From the NCBI GenBank assembly GCA_040399325.1, contig JBBASJ010000009.1:1-51032 (forward strand): DNA of 51,032 nt. The letters run 5' to 3'. Each line of letters opens with the position of its first letter. Within the stretch, counting starts at the first letter, position 1. Source of the DNA: RGUW01 sp040399325. GTDB lineage: Bacteria > Cyanobacteriota > Cyanobacteriia > PCC-6307 > Cyanobiaceae. Position numbers and translations under genes: made by a program. Below, piece by piece: positions 42,925-50,533 of the stretch. The notes beneath the pieces are model-generated. The model saw nothing but the letters and a program-made list of their open reading frames with translations. It was not told the origin of the DNA and searched no databases.

Positions 42925-43324
42925 GCCCGGGCCCGCTCCAGCTGCCACACCGGATGCGCTGCACATGGCGCACCTGGTGGTGGCGGCCCACATAGACCCA
43001 GACGGCCCGGCCATCGGCTAGCGCATGGCGCTGGCGTTCATACAGGCGAGGGCTCCCCTCAAACCGATCGAGGGCGCCCAGCAGCTCTGGGCTGACCCCG
43101 TAGATCTCCCCCCGCAGCGCGGCATCGGATGCGTCGGTGGTCACTGCCATGGGAAAGGGCCCCAGGTCATACAGGTGCAGACCAGGCAGCTCAGCCGTTC
43201 CGTGGTAGGTCGCGCCCGCCAGATGGTGGTGGTTGGCCATCCCCTGCTTGAGACTGCCGTAGACGAAGACCAGCTGCGGCGGCGGTTGCGCGGCAGAATC
43301 AGCGGCGTTTGCGGGACCCACCAT
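42863..43324 (-). CDS. Gamma-glutamylcyclotransferase-fold (AIG2-like) protein
   Basis: Protein of 153 residues with the GGCT-like motif LVFVYGSLKQGMANHHHL (YGSLxxG near residue 18) and the acidic-site segment ALDRFEGSPRLYERQRHALA, containing the usual catalytic Glu. The family cyclises gamma-glutamyl amines or has related acyl-transfer roles; the exact substrate is unknown. The last 60 or so bases overlap the convergent AAA-polyferredoxin gene, giving a Pro/Gly-rich tail (QPTNDRPGPAPGPTAKH) that may not be native. ATG 43324 shares bases with a short plus-strand ORF that reads the other way. Confidence 0.82.
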   Translation of the reverse strand: MVGPANAADSAAQPPPQLVFVYGSLKQGMANHHHLAGATYHGTAELPGLHLYDLGPFPMAVTTDASDAALRGEIYGVSPELLGALDRFEGSPRLYERQRHALADGRAVWVYVGRHHQVRHVQRIRCGSWSGPGLTGQPTNDRPGPAPGPTAKH

Positions 43325-43403
43325 GACGATTGCGCTGTTGATTGCCCTGGCGGGCTCGCTGGTGCTGATGACCGTGATTGTGCGCCGTCTTGAGCAGTCG
43401 TGA
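43323..43403 (+). CDS. Possible 26-aa membrane peptide
   Basis: ATG 43323 to TGA 43401-43403. The product MTIALLIALAGSLVLMTVIV with tail RRLEQS is a single hydrophobic helix with a positive C-terminal end, like small membrane peptides of photosynthetic complexes, although none was matched. Its ATG overlaps the start of the divergent GGCT-like gene. It sits 22 bases before the SDR gene. It could equally be chance, since the helix is short and the context weak. Confidence 0.3.
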   Translation: MTIALLIALAGSLVLMTVIVRRLEQS

Positions 43404-43425
43404 CCCACGGCTGACTCCCGATCCC

Positions 43426-44232
43426 ATGCCCACGGTTCTGATCACCGGTGCCTCCAGTGGCATCGGCGCCGCTGCTGCCCAGCGCTTGCTTCAGCGTGGC
43501 TGGCGGGTGATCGCCGCCGCACGCCGGGTTGAGGCCATGGCCCCCCTGGCGGCCGCTGGGGCCCATGTGCTGCCGCTCGACCTCAGCGACATCCACGCGC
43601 GTGAGCGGCTCGCTGCCACCGTGGCAGAGCGCTTTGGCGTGCTCGACGGGCTTGTCAACAATGCTGGTTTCGGCGAGGTGGGCCCCCTTGAGACCATGCC
43701 GCTTGAGCGCGCCCGGGCGATCTTCGAGGTCAACGTTTTTGGGCTCATGGGCCTGAGCCAGCTGCTGCTGCCCGCCATGCGTGAGCGGGGCCAGGGCCGC
43801 ATCGTCAACATCTCCTCGATCGCGGGTCGCTGGGTCAGTCCGGGCTCCGGTTGGTATGGCGCCAGCAAGCATGCCCTTGAGGCCCTCAGCGATGCGCTGC
43901 GGCTCGAAGTGCATCGCTTCGGGGTGCAGGTGGTGTTGATCGAGCCGGGGCTGATCGCCACCGACTTTGCCGCGGTCGCCGATCCCTCGATCCAGCAGGC
44001 CCAGAGCTGCGCGATCTATGGCGGCATGATGCGCAAGGTGCGCGCTGGCTGGGACAACGTCTACCGCGGTGCGTCATCGGCGGACGTGGTGGCCCGCGCG
44101 ATCGAAACCGCGCTCACGGTGCCCCGGCCTCGGCCCCGCTACCTGTGCGGGCATCAGTCGGTCTCGGTGATTGCCAATCGGCTGATGCCAACCCAGCTCT
44201 GGGACAGCCTGGTGAGAGCTCGGATGACCTGA
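43426..44232 (+). CDS. Short-chain dehydrogenase/reductase
   Basis: Classical SDR of 268 residues: cofactor loop LITGASSGIGAAAAQRLLQR, LVNNAGFGEVGPL, catalytic NISSIAG Ser and YGASKHALEALSDALRLEVH Tyr/Lys. The R/V pattern AARRVEAM after the second strand suggests NADP(H). The substrate is unknown. ATG 43426 gives MPTVLITGASS. It leads a four-gene cluster (SDR, 6 bases, phosphoribosyltransferase, 4-base overlap, deoxyribosyltransferase, 4-base overlap, small protein). A decayed paralogue starts at 50710 near the window end. Confidence 0.92.
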   Translation: MPTVLITGASSGIGAAAAQRLLQRGWRVIAAARRVEAMAPLAAAGAHVLPLDLSDIHARERLAATVAERFGVLDGLVNNAGFGEVGPLETMPLERARAIFEVNVFGLMGLSQLLLPAMRERGQGRIVNISSIAGRWVSPGSGWYGASKHALEALSDALRLEVHRFGVQVVLIEPGLIATDFAAVADPSIQQAQSCAIYGGMMRKVRAGWDNVYRGASSADVVARAIETALTVPRPRPRYLCGHQSVSVIANRLMPTQLWDSLVRARMT

Positions 44233-44238
44233 GGATCC

Positions 44239-44625
44239 ATGCGCACCCTGTCGTGGCAACAGTTTGATGCGGCGGTCGAGCACATCGCTGCAACCTGCGC
44301 CGATGCCTCGACCTGCGGTGTCCACGGCATTCCCCGTGGCGGCCTGGTGCTGGCCGTAGCCCTGAGCCACCGGCTGGAGCTGCCGTTGCTGGCCCAACCA
44401 CAACCGGGATGCCTTTTGGTGGATGACGTCTACGAGACCGGTCTGACCCTGGCCCCCTATCGGCAGCTTGAAGGCAGCCGCGTGGTGGTCTGGATCAGCA
44501 AGGCCGAACCGCTGTGGTGGCGGGCGGTCGAGGTGGTTGAGTCCAGCGACTGGATCGTGTTCCCCTGGGAAAATCCCGCCCAGGCCGCCGCCGATGAGCA
44601 GCAGTACCGCGCGTCCAGGGCATGA
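44239..44625 (+). CDS. Phosphoribosyltransferase-like protein
   Basis: Protein of 128 residues with a type I PRTase fold. The strand-loop-helix CLLVDDVYETGLTLAPYRQL is the PRPP-binding signature (VDDVxxTGxT), with the upstream CGVHGIPRGGLVLAVALSHR as the pyrophosphate loop. The size is at the small end for the family and lacks an obvious base-specific hood, so it may be a salvage PRTase or a regulator. It is coupled with the deoxyribosyltransferase by a 4-base ATGA overlap, which suggests nucleoside or base salvage. The second cluster copy has no equivalent of this gene. Confidence 0.82.
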   Translation: MRTLSWQQFDAAVEHIAATCADASTCGVHGIPRGGLVLAVALSHRLELPLLAQPQPGCLLVDDVYETGLTLAPYRQLEGSRVVVWISKAEPLWWRAVEVVESSDWIVFPWENPAQAAADEQQYRASRA

Positions 44626-45101
44626 GCGCTCCCACCCTGTACCTGGCTTCGCCCTATGGCTTTTCACCCCATTGGCGCGCCCGCCTGCTGCCCGATTTTG
44701 TGGCGGCTCTCGAGGCCCTGGGGCTCACCGTGTGGGAGCCGTTTGCCCGCAACGGCCAGGTCGATCTGGCCCAACCCGGCTGGGCCTGGCGCGTGGCCCA
44801 GGCCGATTTGCAGGATGTGCGCGATGCCGATGCCCTGTTGGCGATTGTCAACGGCACCCCGCCCGATGAGGGGGTCATGCTCGAGCTGGGTGCGGCGATC
44901 GCCCTGGGCAAGCCGGTGTTTCTCTACCGCGATGACTTTCGCCGTTGTAGTGATTCGGAGGACTATCCCCTCAATTTGATGGTGTTCAGCGGCTTGCCGC
45001 AGCAGGGTTGGCGTGACTGGCTGTATGGCTCCATCGACGAGTTGGCCGATCCCAGCAAGGCTCTGGTGCGCTGGCTGAAGCAGCAGGGGGTGCAAGCGTG
45101 A
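44622..45101 (+). CDS. Nucleoside 2-deoxyribosyltransferase-like protein
   Basis: Protein of 159 residues, Rossmann-like: start PTLYLASPYGFSPHWRARLL (family LASP motif), DADALLAIVNGTPPDEGVML with the catalytic Glu in GVMLELG, and KPVFLYRDDFRRCSDSEDYP near the end. The fold transfers 2-deoxyribosyl groups between bases or hydrolyses nucleotides; the specific base is not known. It overlaps both the PRTase stop and the next gene by four bases, so the group is translationally coupled. A paralogue at 49907-50533 has a different N terminus. Confidence 0.85.
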   Translation: MSAPTLYLASPYGFSPHWRARLLPDFVAALEALGLTVWEPFARNGQVDLAQPGWAWRVAQADLQDVRDADALLAIVNGTPPDEGVMLELGAAIALGKPVFLYRDDFRRCSDSEDYPLNLMVFSGLPQQGWRDWLYGSIDELADPSKALVRWLKQQGVQA

Positions 45102-45301
45102 GTGATGCAGGGCCCATGGGTTACGTGATCGTGCGCGACGACGGCTGCTGTGACGCCATCGCCGGGCAGCAGTTCAGCAGCTACGACGAGGCCTACGACG
45201 TGCTCGAGCGTTATTACGGCGATCTGTGCTGTTCGGACGAACGTGAGTTTTACCGCGTCGTCACCCTGGCTGAAGCAGCGGATCAGCCTTCGGCTCGCTG
45301 A
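45098..45301 (+). CDS. Small conserved-in-cluster protein, 67 aa
   Basis: Sixty-seven residues with no family that I know. MGYVIVRDDGCCDAIAGQQF is followed by SYDEAYDVLERYYGDLCCSD, an acidic helix with two Cys pairs (CC and CC), and a short tail. A paralogue (50530-50664) shares the second block but lacks most of the first. Fifty-seven nucleotides of the shared block are identical in both copies (45181-45237 and 50550-50606), although the rest has diverged. Its GTG start overlaps the deoxyribosyltransferase stop by four bases. Metal or thiol chemistry through the Cys pairs is possible; nothing is known. Confidence 0.72.
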   Translation: MSDAGPMGYVIVRDDGCCDAIAGQQFSSYDEAYDVLERYYGDLCCSDEREFYRVVTLAEAADQPSAR

Positions 45302-45334
45302 TACGGCTGATCATGGGAAGATTGGACTGGCGCC

Positions 45335-45673
45335 ATGAGCCTTGCCCTCGCCCAGCCTCAGCTCGACGCCATTGCCGAAGCCTGCCGGCGGCATCACGTG
45401 GCGCGTATGGATGTGTTCGGCTCGGTGATGAGGCCTGATTACAGACCTTGAGAGAGCGACATCGACCTGCTGGTGGAGTTCCAGCCTCTTGATCCCGCAA
45501 GCCTCTACAAGGCCTACTTCGCACTCTTAAATAACCTGCGCCTGGGTCTGGCTACGCACGTCGATCTCGTGATGGCCGATGCCGTTTGCAATCCCTACGT
45601 TAAACAAAGCATCGAGGCCAGCAAGCAACCGATCTGCGCAAAGGGATCATTAGCTGTTTGCGGAGATCCCTGA
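45335..45673 (+). pseudogene. MNT-type nucleotidyltransferase, pseudogene (single nonsense)
   Basis: Frame from ATG 45335 reads LDAIAEACRRHHVARMDVFG with the GS of a GSxxxx motif, then a TGA at 45449-45451 exactly where the family has Gly, followed by ESDIDLLVEFQPLDPASLYK. That stretch is the normal core (SDIDLLVEF), and the frame continues to HVDLVMADAVCNPYVKQSIE and a stop at 45671. Everything else is in frame, so a single base change (GGA to TGA) has inactivated it. No HEPN or DUF86 partner was found downstream. Confidence 0.82.
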
Positions 45674-46316
45674 CGATAGACTAATCATTGAATTCCGAAA
45701 CTTAATCAACTAAGAGTACCTGAATGTGGCCGTTCAAGTGGTTTTGGGTGCCATCCAAATGGATCTACCAGTTTTGATCGAGCACTGCACGAAGCTACAC
45801 CTCCAGCTCGATGGAAGGCAAACCTGAGCCATGGCAGCCTCCGCTGTGATTCGGCAGCAACAGGTTGGGTCTGGGCCCGCTAAGACCACTCGCCTATTTC
45901 GACCAACAAATCGTTGCTCGTACCCTTGAGCTCTTCACTTAGCAGGCCAAGATAGTCTTCATGGATGCCGGTATATAAGCCGAATTTGCTCTTGTCACTG
46001 GGACCGGCCTAAGGGAATTTGTTCATCGACAAAGCTTAAATGCTTGTTGACTGTTTTTGAACTCTGGGGAGTTCGCCTCGTTAGTGAGCGTATCAGGTAT
46101 TTGGTTGCTTATCAACGAATCGTCGAAGTTGAATCGTGGAGGAAAGCTCTTATTTCCTGCTCGCAACTGTTTGGTCTGCTGAGGGCTTCGACCGCCAAGG
46201 CCACTGAGCAAGTACAGGGGCCTTGGCGGCTGGGTTCAACATAATTTCATGTAGATTGGCTTATCTTGATCAAGTGAAAGGCTTGAATCAAGTATCACAT
46301 TAATTGTCTTGATAGC
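45674..46316. other. Gene-poor, AT-richer stretch
   Basis: No gene could be supported here. Short frames (for example 46023-46211 on the minus strand, 46044-46244 on the plus strand) show no recognisable domain, and the composition is more AT-rich than the flanking genes. It holds the 11-bp inverted repeat at 46192-46229 and looks like decayed or transferred sequence between two gene groups. Confidence 0.6.
46192..46229. repeat. 11-bp perfect inverted repeat
   Basis: CCGCCAAGGCC (46192-46202) and GGCCTTGGCGG (46219-46229), 16 bases apart. No T run follows on either strand, so it is not a standard terminator. It could still act as a weak stop for the barrel gene or mark an old insertion edge. 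Confidence 0.6.
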
Positions 46317-47276
46317 TTAGAAACGGAAGGTGATGCCGGTTCCTGCGTGGTTGACCCACCCCACTCCCCAACCTTCGCCCGATCCGGTGCTGTAGATCGG
46401 ACGCCAATGTGCAAAGAGAACCACCTTGGGACTGATCGGATAAGCCAGTTCGATTTCGCCACCCCAATCGACGCGACTGGCTAGGCCTGAGTAACTGCCC
46501 GGAACATAATAACGAGGTCCAGCTGAAATGATCACATTCAGCAGATCGATGTTGAATCCAAGGCCAAGCCAGGGATCGGTGTAATTGCCCAGGAATACGC
46601 CTGTTGATTCCCAGCCTGAACGATTCACGATTGAGATAAACAAGCCGTCGGCAATTGTCTCAATTCCGTCACCTAGAGCAAAATTGACATCTCCATCACC
46701 CAGCGCCCAGTTGACGCCAAAGGCCAGTTCGTTCTTCAATCCGGCTACATCTTCGCCCTGGGTTTGGGTGACCCAGTAGGGCTTCCATTGCGCCAGAAAA
46801 GCTAGGCGTTCATTCGGTGCATAGCGAATTTGAAACAATCCCTTCATGTCGGTACGCCGGAAGGGCGTTTCGTTGGAGGCAGCATGCTCTTCTTCTTCTT
46901 CTTCTCCTTCTTCGTGGTGGTGAAGATGCACTCTCCCGTAGAAATGTTCCGCTTCTCCCCAGACGAATGCAGGGCCCACTGAGGCTTCGAATTCAAGACT
47001 GCCTCCATGTTCGAGGCCCCAGCCCATCGAGACACCCACAAGACCATCAATGGCGTAGTGACGTGGCTGTTCAGGCAGGTTGTTTTCAAACCCCCCATGT
47101 CCTTCGATGGTGAGCAACGGGGAGAGCTGGAAGGTTCCTGGCTCAAGTTTCATGGCACCTCCAGCCTCACCATGGGCTAGAGCAGGTGGGTCCAGTGGGG
47201 TGATGGATAGACCCAGTACAGCAGCCAGGAAAGCGCTGAGCTGGGGCCAGACGAGTGGGCGGCGTTTCAAGGTCAT
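46317..47276 (-). CDS. Putative outer-membrane barrel protein of the zinc locus, His/Glu-rich
   Basis: Protein of 319 residues. The signal peptide SAFLAAVLGLSITPLDPPAL is followed by APHGE-like HG, then a beta-strand-rich body with alternating aromatic residues and a final ITFRF, the C-terminal Phe typical of outer-membrane barrels. Residues about 111-131 form a loop HFYGRVHLHHHEEGEEEEEE, a likely zinc/metal-binding patch. It lies 61 bases downstream of znuA on the same strand and is probably co-transcribed. I infer a surface or outer-membrane metal channel or receptor feeding ZnuA; no characterised family was recognised. Confidence 0.72.
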   Translation of the reverse strand: MTLKRRPLVWPQLSAFLAAVLGLSITPLDPPALAHGEAGGAMKLEPGTFQLSPLLTIEGHGGFENNLPEQPRHYAIDGLVGVSMGWGLEHGGSLEFEASVGPAFVWGEAEHFYGRVHLHHHEEGEEEEEEHAASNETPFRRTDMKGLFQIRYAPNERLAFLAQWKPYWVTQTQGEDVAGLKNELAFGVNWALGDGDVNFALGDGIETIADGLFISIVNRSGWESTGVFLGNYTDPWLGLGFNIDLLNVIISAGPRYYVPGSYSGLASRVDWGGEIELAYPISPKVVLFAHWRPIYSTGSGEGWGVGWVNHAGTGITFRF

Positions 47277-47337
47277 GGCCGGGACATCAAGGACAGGGTG
47301 ACGCTGCGATTTGGGGGGATTGATCCTCGTTGTGTTG

Positions 47338-48297
47338 TCATGGAATGGCTGACCAGCGGCGATTCAGGCGTTCGGCCCCAGCTCGGTCGCAACGACCTCC
47401 CTGCCCACTGACCACGGTGCAGATGTTGCGTGTGGCGGTCTGAACCGTGGACAGGCCTGTGGCCAAGCCGTCAGCCACCAGGGGCGTGGGATCGATCGGA
47501 GTACCGCTGCTGCGGCTGATGCGTCGCAACGTTTTGGATGAGCTGGCGTTTTCGCTGAATAAGACCCTGGTTCCCGACTCCTGCACTGCTTTGCTGATCG
47601 AGGCAAGGCTGGAGGGTCTTAGGACACCAGCTGTGGTGAATGTGGGCAGCAGCGCTAGTTCCCGCAGGCCATACCTGCGGGCCAGCGTGGCAAAGGCTCT
47701 GTGTTCGCTCACAACGATCCGACTGGCTTCGGGGATGGTGCGGATCTGGGCTCCTGCCCAGTTGTCCAGATCGATCAGGATGGATTCAGCAACCTTGCTG
47801 CGCTGCTGAATCTGTGTCGCAGCGGATGGAGCCAGTCGACTGAGCGCTGCAGCGACGCTTCGGGTCATTGCCCGCAGATTGGCGGGGTCGTGCCAGACAT
47901 GGGGATCGCCCCCCGGGCCCTGGGGCACGGCTTGTTCAGCGACAGCGACCCAGTTCTGGCCACTCCGCAGGCGCTTGAGCGCAGGTGTCAGCCCATAGCC
48001 ATTCAGCACAACCAACTGAGCGGCATCAAGCGCCTGTCTGTCACTTGGCCTGAGAACGGCCTGGTGAGGGTCCGCCCCAGCGGGAATCAGGCACTGCACA
48101 CGCAGCTGAGGCCCTGCGAGGGTTTTGCTGAGGTCGCAGAGCACCCCGTCAACTGCCACCACCAGCGGGGGTGCTGCTGTTGCAACACCAGGACTGGCTA
48201 CGGCAACTCCCAGACAGGAGGCCTGGAGGAGACAAGAAAGTCGCCTGAACTGAACCTTGAGGCTCGAGCACCGCAAGTGACGGGAACGGTCGAGCAT
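47338..48297 (-). CDS. znuA: Zinc ABC transporter substrate-binding protein ZnuA-like
   Basis: Cluster A-I periplasmic binding protein of about 319 residues. After a signal peptide (LQASCLGVAVASPGVATAAP), metal ligands appear as His in IPAGADPHQAVLRPS (about 78), His in GGDPHVWHDPANL (133, 136) and His in VVSEHRAFATLARRYG (199), with an acidic residue later. It lacks the long His-rich loop of many ZnuA; that kind of patch is instead found in the neighbouring barrel protein. Divergent from znuC across a Zur-like palindrome. ATG 48297 is used; TTG 48303 is less likely. Confidence 0.9.
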   Translation of the reverse strand: MLDRSRHLRCSSLKVQFRRLSCLLQASCLGVAVASPGVATAAPPLVVAVDGVLCDLSKTLAGPQLRVQCLIPAGADPHQAVLRPSDRQALDAAQLVVLNGYGLTPALKRLRSGQNWVAVAEQAVPQGPGGDPHVWHDPANLRAMTRSVAAALSRLAPSAATQIQQRSKVAESILIDLDNWAGAQIRTIPEASRIVVSEHRAFATLARRYGLRELALLPTFTTAGVLRPSSLASISKAVQESGTRVLFSENASSSKTLRRISRSSGTPIDPTPLVADGLATGLSTVQTATRNICTVVSGQGGRCDRAGAERLNRRWSAIP

Positions 48298-48307
48298 GGA
48301 CAATCAA

Positions 48308-48326
48308 AATGATAATGGATATCATT
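48308..48326. promoter_or_regulatory. Zur-like operator palindrome
   Basis: AATGATA (48308-48314) and TATCATT (48320-48326), perfect 7-bp arms separated by 5 bases, similar to the TGATAAT-type Zur/Fur boxes. It lies between the divergent znuA and znuC starts and overlaps the first codons annotated for znuC, so a bound zinc-repressor would block both units. This implies znuC may really start downstream. Confidence 0.75.
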
Positions 48327-49049
48327 CATACCAGTTGCTCGCTTTCTGCGCCAGTGGTTAGAGCCCCTTTGCGGTCAGGGCCGCCGCTGTTGCAGGCATT
48401 GGCTCTCCATTGCAACCTCCATGGTCGTCCGCTGCTGCAGGGTGTCGACCTTGTGCTTGGTGAGGGCAGCTTCGTGGTCCTCCATGGAGACAACGGAGCC
48501 GGGAAGTCAACCCTGCTCGAGCTTTTGCACGGGCGACGACGCCCCAGCATGGGTAGCGTTTTTTTTCGCGGTGCACCCCACACCAAGCCGCAGCGCAGGA
48601 TTGCTTTGCTGCCACAGCGACCCAGCACCCGTTGGGATATGCCAATGGATGTGCAGACCTTGGTTGATCTGGGCACAGGACTGAGCGGTGAACGCAACCC
48701 CTTGGCTGCGCGGCGAATTCGTGATCTGAACTTGGCGGCATTTGGGCTGGAGGCTTTGGCAGGGCGCCCGATCGCGGCGCTCTCCGGCGGCGAGCAGCAG
48801 CGCGTGCTGCTTGCTCGGGTCCTTTGTCAGCAAGCCGATGTGCTGCTGCTTGATGAACCCTTCAACGGGTTGGATCACAACAGTCGGGCCGACTTGGCTC
48901 AGCTTCTGCTTGATCTCGTTGCTACTGGTAAGGCGGTGGTGCTCAGCCACCACGGTGTGTTGCCAGAGCTGTTGCAGCAGTTGCCCGGTGAGGTTGATGC
49001 GCGAGGCCCAGTGGACCATCTGACGCTTTCAAACGGACGCCTGTGCTGA
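48309..49049 (+). CDS. znuC: Zinc ABC transporter ATP-binding protein ZnuC-like
   Basis: About 246 residues. Walker A LHGDNGAGKSTLLELLHG, Q-loop RIALLPQRPSTRW, signature LSGGEQQRVLLARVLCQQAD, Walker B VLLLDEPFNGLD and switch His in AVVLSHHG. It powers metal import with ZnuB. ATG 48309 or 48315 lies within the Zur-like palindrome; GTG 48354 (VVRAPLRSG) is a plausible true start. The 3' end overlaps znuB by seven bases in another frame. No other gene of the znu system is missing. Confidence 0.92.
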   Translation: MIMDIIHTSCSLSAPVVRAPLRSGPPLLQALALHCNLHGRPLLQGVDLVLGEGSFVVLHGDNGAGKSTLLELLHGRRRPSMGSVFFRGAPHTKPQRRIALLPQRPSTRWDMPMDVQTLVDLGTGLSGERNPLAARRIRDLNLAAFGLEALAGRPIAALSGGEQQRVLLARVLCQQADVLLLDEPFNGLDHNSRADLAQLLLDLVATGKAVVLSHHGVLPELLQQLPGEVDARGPVDHLTLSNGRLC

Positions 49050-49855
49050 GTCAACCTCTGTTGATGTGGTGGTTGGTACCCCTGGCCGTGGCCATGGTCT
49101 GCGGTACGGCCTGCCCGATGTTGGGCACCCTGCTTGTGGTTCAACAGCGGGTGTTGAGCACTCAGGTCATGGCCTATGGGGTGCTGCCTGGTCTGGTGGC
49201 TGCTCAGGGTTTGGGGATGCCTCCTGCGGTTGGTGGTCTCCTTGCTGCCCTGTTGACCCTTTTCTTGGCTGAGTCACTTGGCCAGCGCAGCTGCCAGCGG
49301 GATCAAGATGCCATCCACACGGTTGTGCTGGCTGGCAGCTTGAGCATTGGTGTGCTGCTGCTGCACGCCATGAACCAGGATGCCGAATTGGAGAGTCTGT
49401 TGTTCGGAGATTTGCTGCTTTCGGGCCTCAATGATCTCGTGGCTGTTGTAACGGGGCTCCTGCTGTTGCTGCTGCTGCTGAATCGTAGGTTTACCGCCTT
49501 GCAGTGGCTTGGTCTTGACCCGCAGGCGGCCGCCGACGCGGGCCTATCTCTGCGACCGACCCAGCGTCTGTTAGCTGCTTTAACGGCCTGGATCCTGGTC
49601 ACGGCAGCCCAGGCCATCGGCGTGATTTTGGTGATGGCGCTCCTCTGTGCCCCTACCGTTATCGCCCTTCAACAAGCCAAAAGCATGAATCAGGCTTTGT
49701 GGGGAGCTGCGCAGTTGGGAATAACCCTAACTACTGTTGGTTTTGTGCTTGCGCTGGTCTGTGATTGGCCACCTGGTCCGACGATCACGCTGATTGCCAT
49801 GCTCGCGGTGCTGGTGCAATCAATCGCTGGGAGAAGGGGAATGGGAAAGGTATGA
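49043..49855 (+). CDS. znuB: Zinc ABC transporter permease ZnuB-like
   Basis: Protein of 270 residues with about eight membrane helices. It begins MLSQPLLMWWLVPLAVAMVC (GTG start), has LESLLFGDLLLSGLNDLVAV in the middle and IGVILVMALLCAPTVIALQQ near the coupling helix, matching the ABC-3 permease family for Zn/Mn. It forms the membrane channel with ZnuC and receives metal from ZnuA. It overlaps znuC by seven bases. No terminator with a T run was seen downstream. Confidence 0.93.
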   Translation: MLSQPLLMWWLVPLAVAMVCGTACPMLGTLLVVQQRVLSTQVMAYGVLPGLVAAQGLGMPPAVGGLLAALLTLFLAESLGQRSCQRDQDAIHTVVLAGSLSIGVLLLHAMNQDAELESLLFGDLLLSGLNDLVAVVTGLLLLLLLLNRRFTALQWLGLDPQAAADAGLSLRPTQRLLAALTAWILVTAAQAIGVILVMALLCAPTVIALQQAKSMNQALWGAAQLGITLTTVGFVLALVCDWPPGPTITLIAMLAVLVQSIAGRRGMGKV

Positions 49856-49906
49856 CATCGCTACAAAGTTGATCGATCGATCGAATATCTACGGCATCAG
49901 ATTTGT

Positions 49907-50533
49907 TTGCTTGTATCCCAAAAAGAGGATGATGATCATCACGGCCCTTTGGCTCTCTGCGCTTCGTTGATCAGTCGCTGCACCCGCACCAGCAGCGTTT
50001 CATTGCTGAGACGTTTGTTGAGTCGCTCCACCGGCAGCCGAAACGCCAGCGGCCTGGGCCGGCCGATCCTCTACCTGGCATCGCCCCATGGCTTTTCGCC
50101 CCATTGGCGGACCCGGCTGTTGCTCGATTTCGTCACAGCCTTGGAGGCTCTTGGCTGTGAGGTGTGGGAGCCCTTTGCCCGCAATGGACAGGTCGACCTG
50201 GCTCAGCCGGGGTGGGCCTGGCGGGTTGCCCAGGCTGATCTGCAGGACGTGCGCGATGCCGATGCCCTGCTGGCCATCGTCATTGGCACCCCGCCCGATG
50301 AGGGCGTCATGCTCGAGCTGGGCGCAGCCATTGGCCTCGGCAAGCCGGTGTTTCTGTATCGCGACGACTTTCGCCGCTGCAGTGACTCGGAGGACTACCC
50401 CTTGAATCGGATTGTCTTCAGCGGACTGTCGCAGCACGGTTGGCGTGATTGGCTCTACGGCTCCATCGCGGAGCTGTCGGATCCGAACAAGGCGCTGTTG
50501 CGTTGGCTGCATGCTCGCGGTGGCGAGCCATGA
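49907..50533 (+). CDS. Nucleoside 2-deoxyribosyltransferase-like paralogue with foreign N terminus
   Basis: Homology to the 44622-45101 gene starts only at about 50066 (PILYLASPHGFSPHWRTRLL) and covers the whole fold, including DADALLAIVIGTPPDEGVML and the VFLYRDDFRRCSDSEDYPLN end. The normal short N terminus with its own ATG has been lost. In-frame starts exist only as TTG codons (49907, 50003, 50015, 50018) inside sequence that, on the other strand, is the tail of another gene. It may still be translated from one of these, or be a dead copy. Its stop overlaps the small paralogue by ATGA. Core catalytic Glu is kept. Confidence 0.65.
   Translation: MLVSQKEDDDHHGPLALCASLISRCTRTSSVSLLRRLLSRSTGSRNASGLGRPILYLASPHGFSPHWRTRLLLDFVTALEALGCEVWEPFARNGQVDLAQPGWAWRVAQADLQDVRDADALLAIVIGTPPDEGVMLELGAAIGLGKPVFLYRDDFRRCSDSEDYPLNRIVFSGLSQHGWRDWLYGSIAELSDPNKALLRWLHARGGEP
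49939..50059 (-). pseudogene. 3' fragment of an unknown gene
   Basis: The minus strand has an open, protein-like frame ending in a stop at 49939-49941. It reads AFRLPVERLNKRLSNETLLV, then RVQRLINEAQRAKGP. It runs directly into the deoxyribosyltransferase copy at about 50060 and has no start or 5' half in the window. It looks like the tail of a gene cut by the rearrangement that created the second cluster copy. I do not recognise the family. Confidence 0.45.

Noticed and set aside
46023..46244. Short ORFs on both strands in the gene-poor stretch
   Set aside because: No domain, no ribosome site and no context; likely chance.
49870..49885. Tandem GATC run after znuB
   Set aside because: Too short to be a repeat of interest, and not a HIP1 site.
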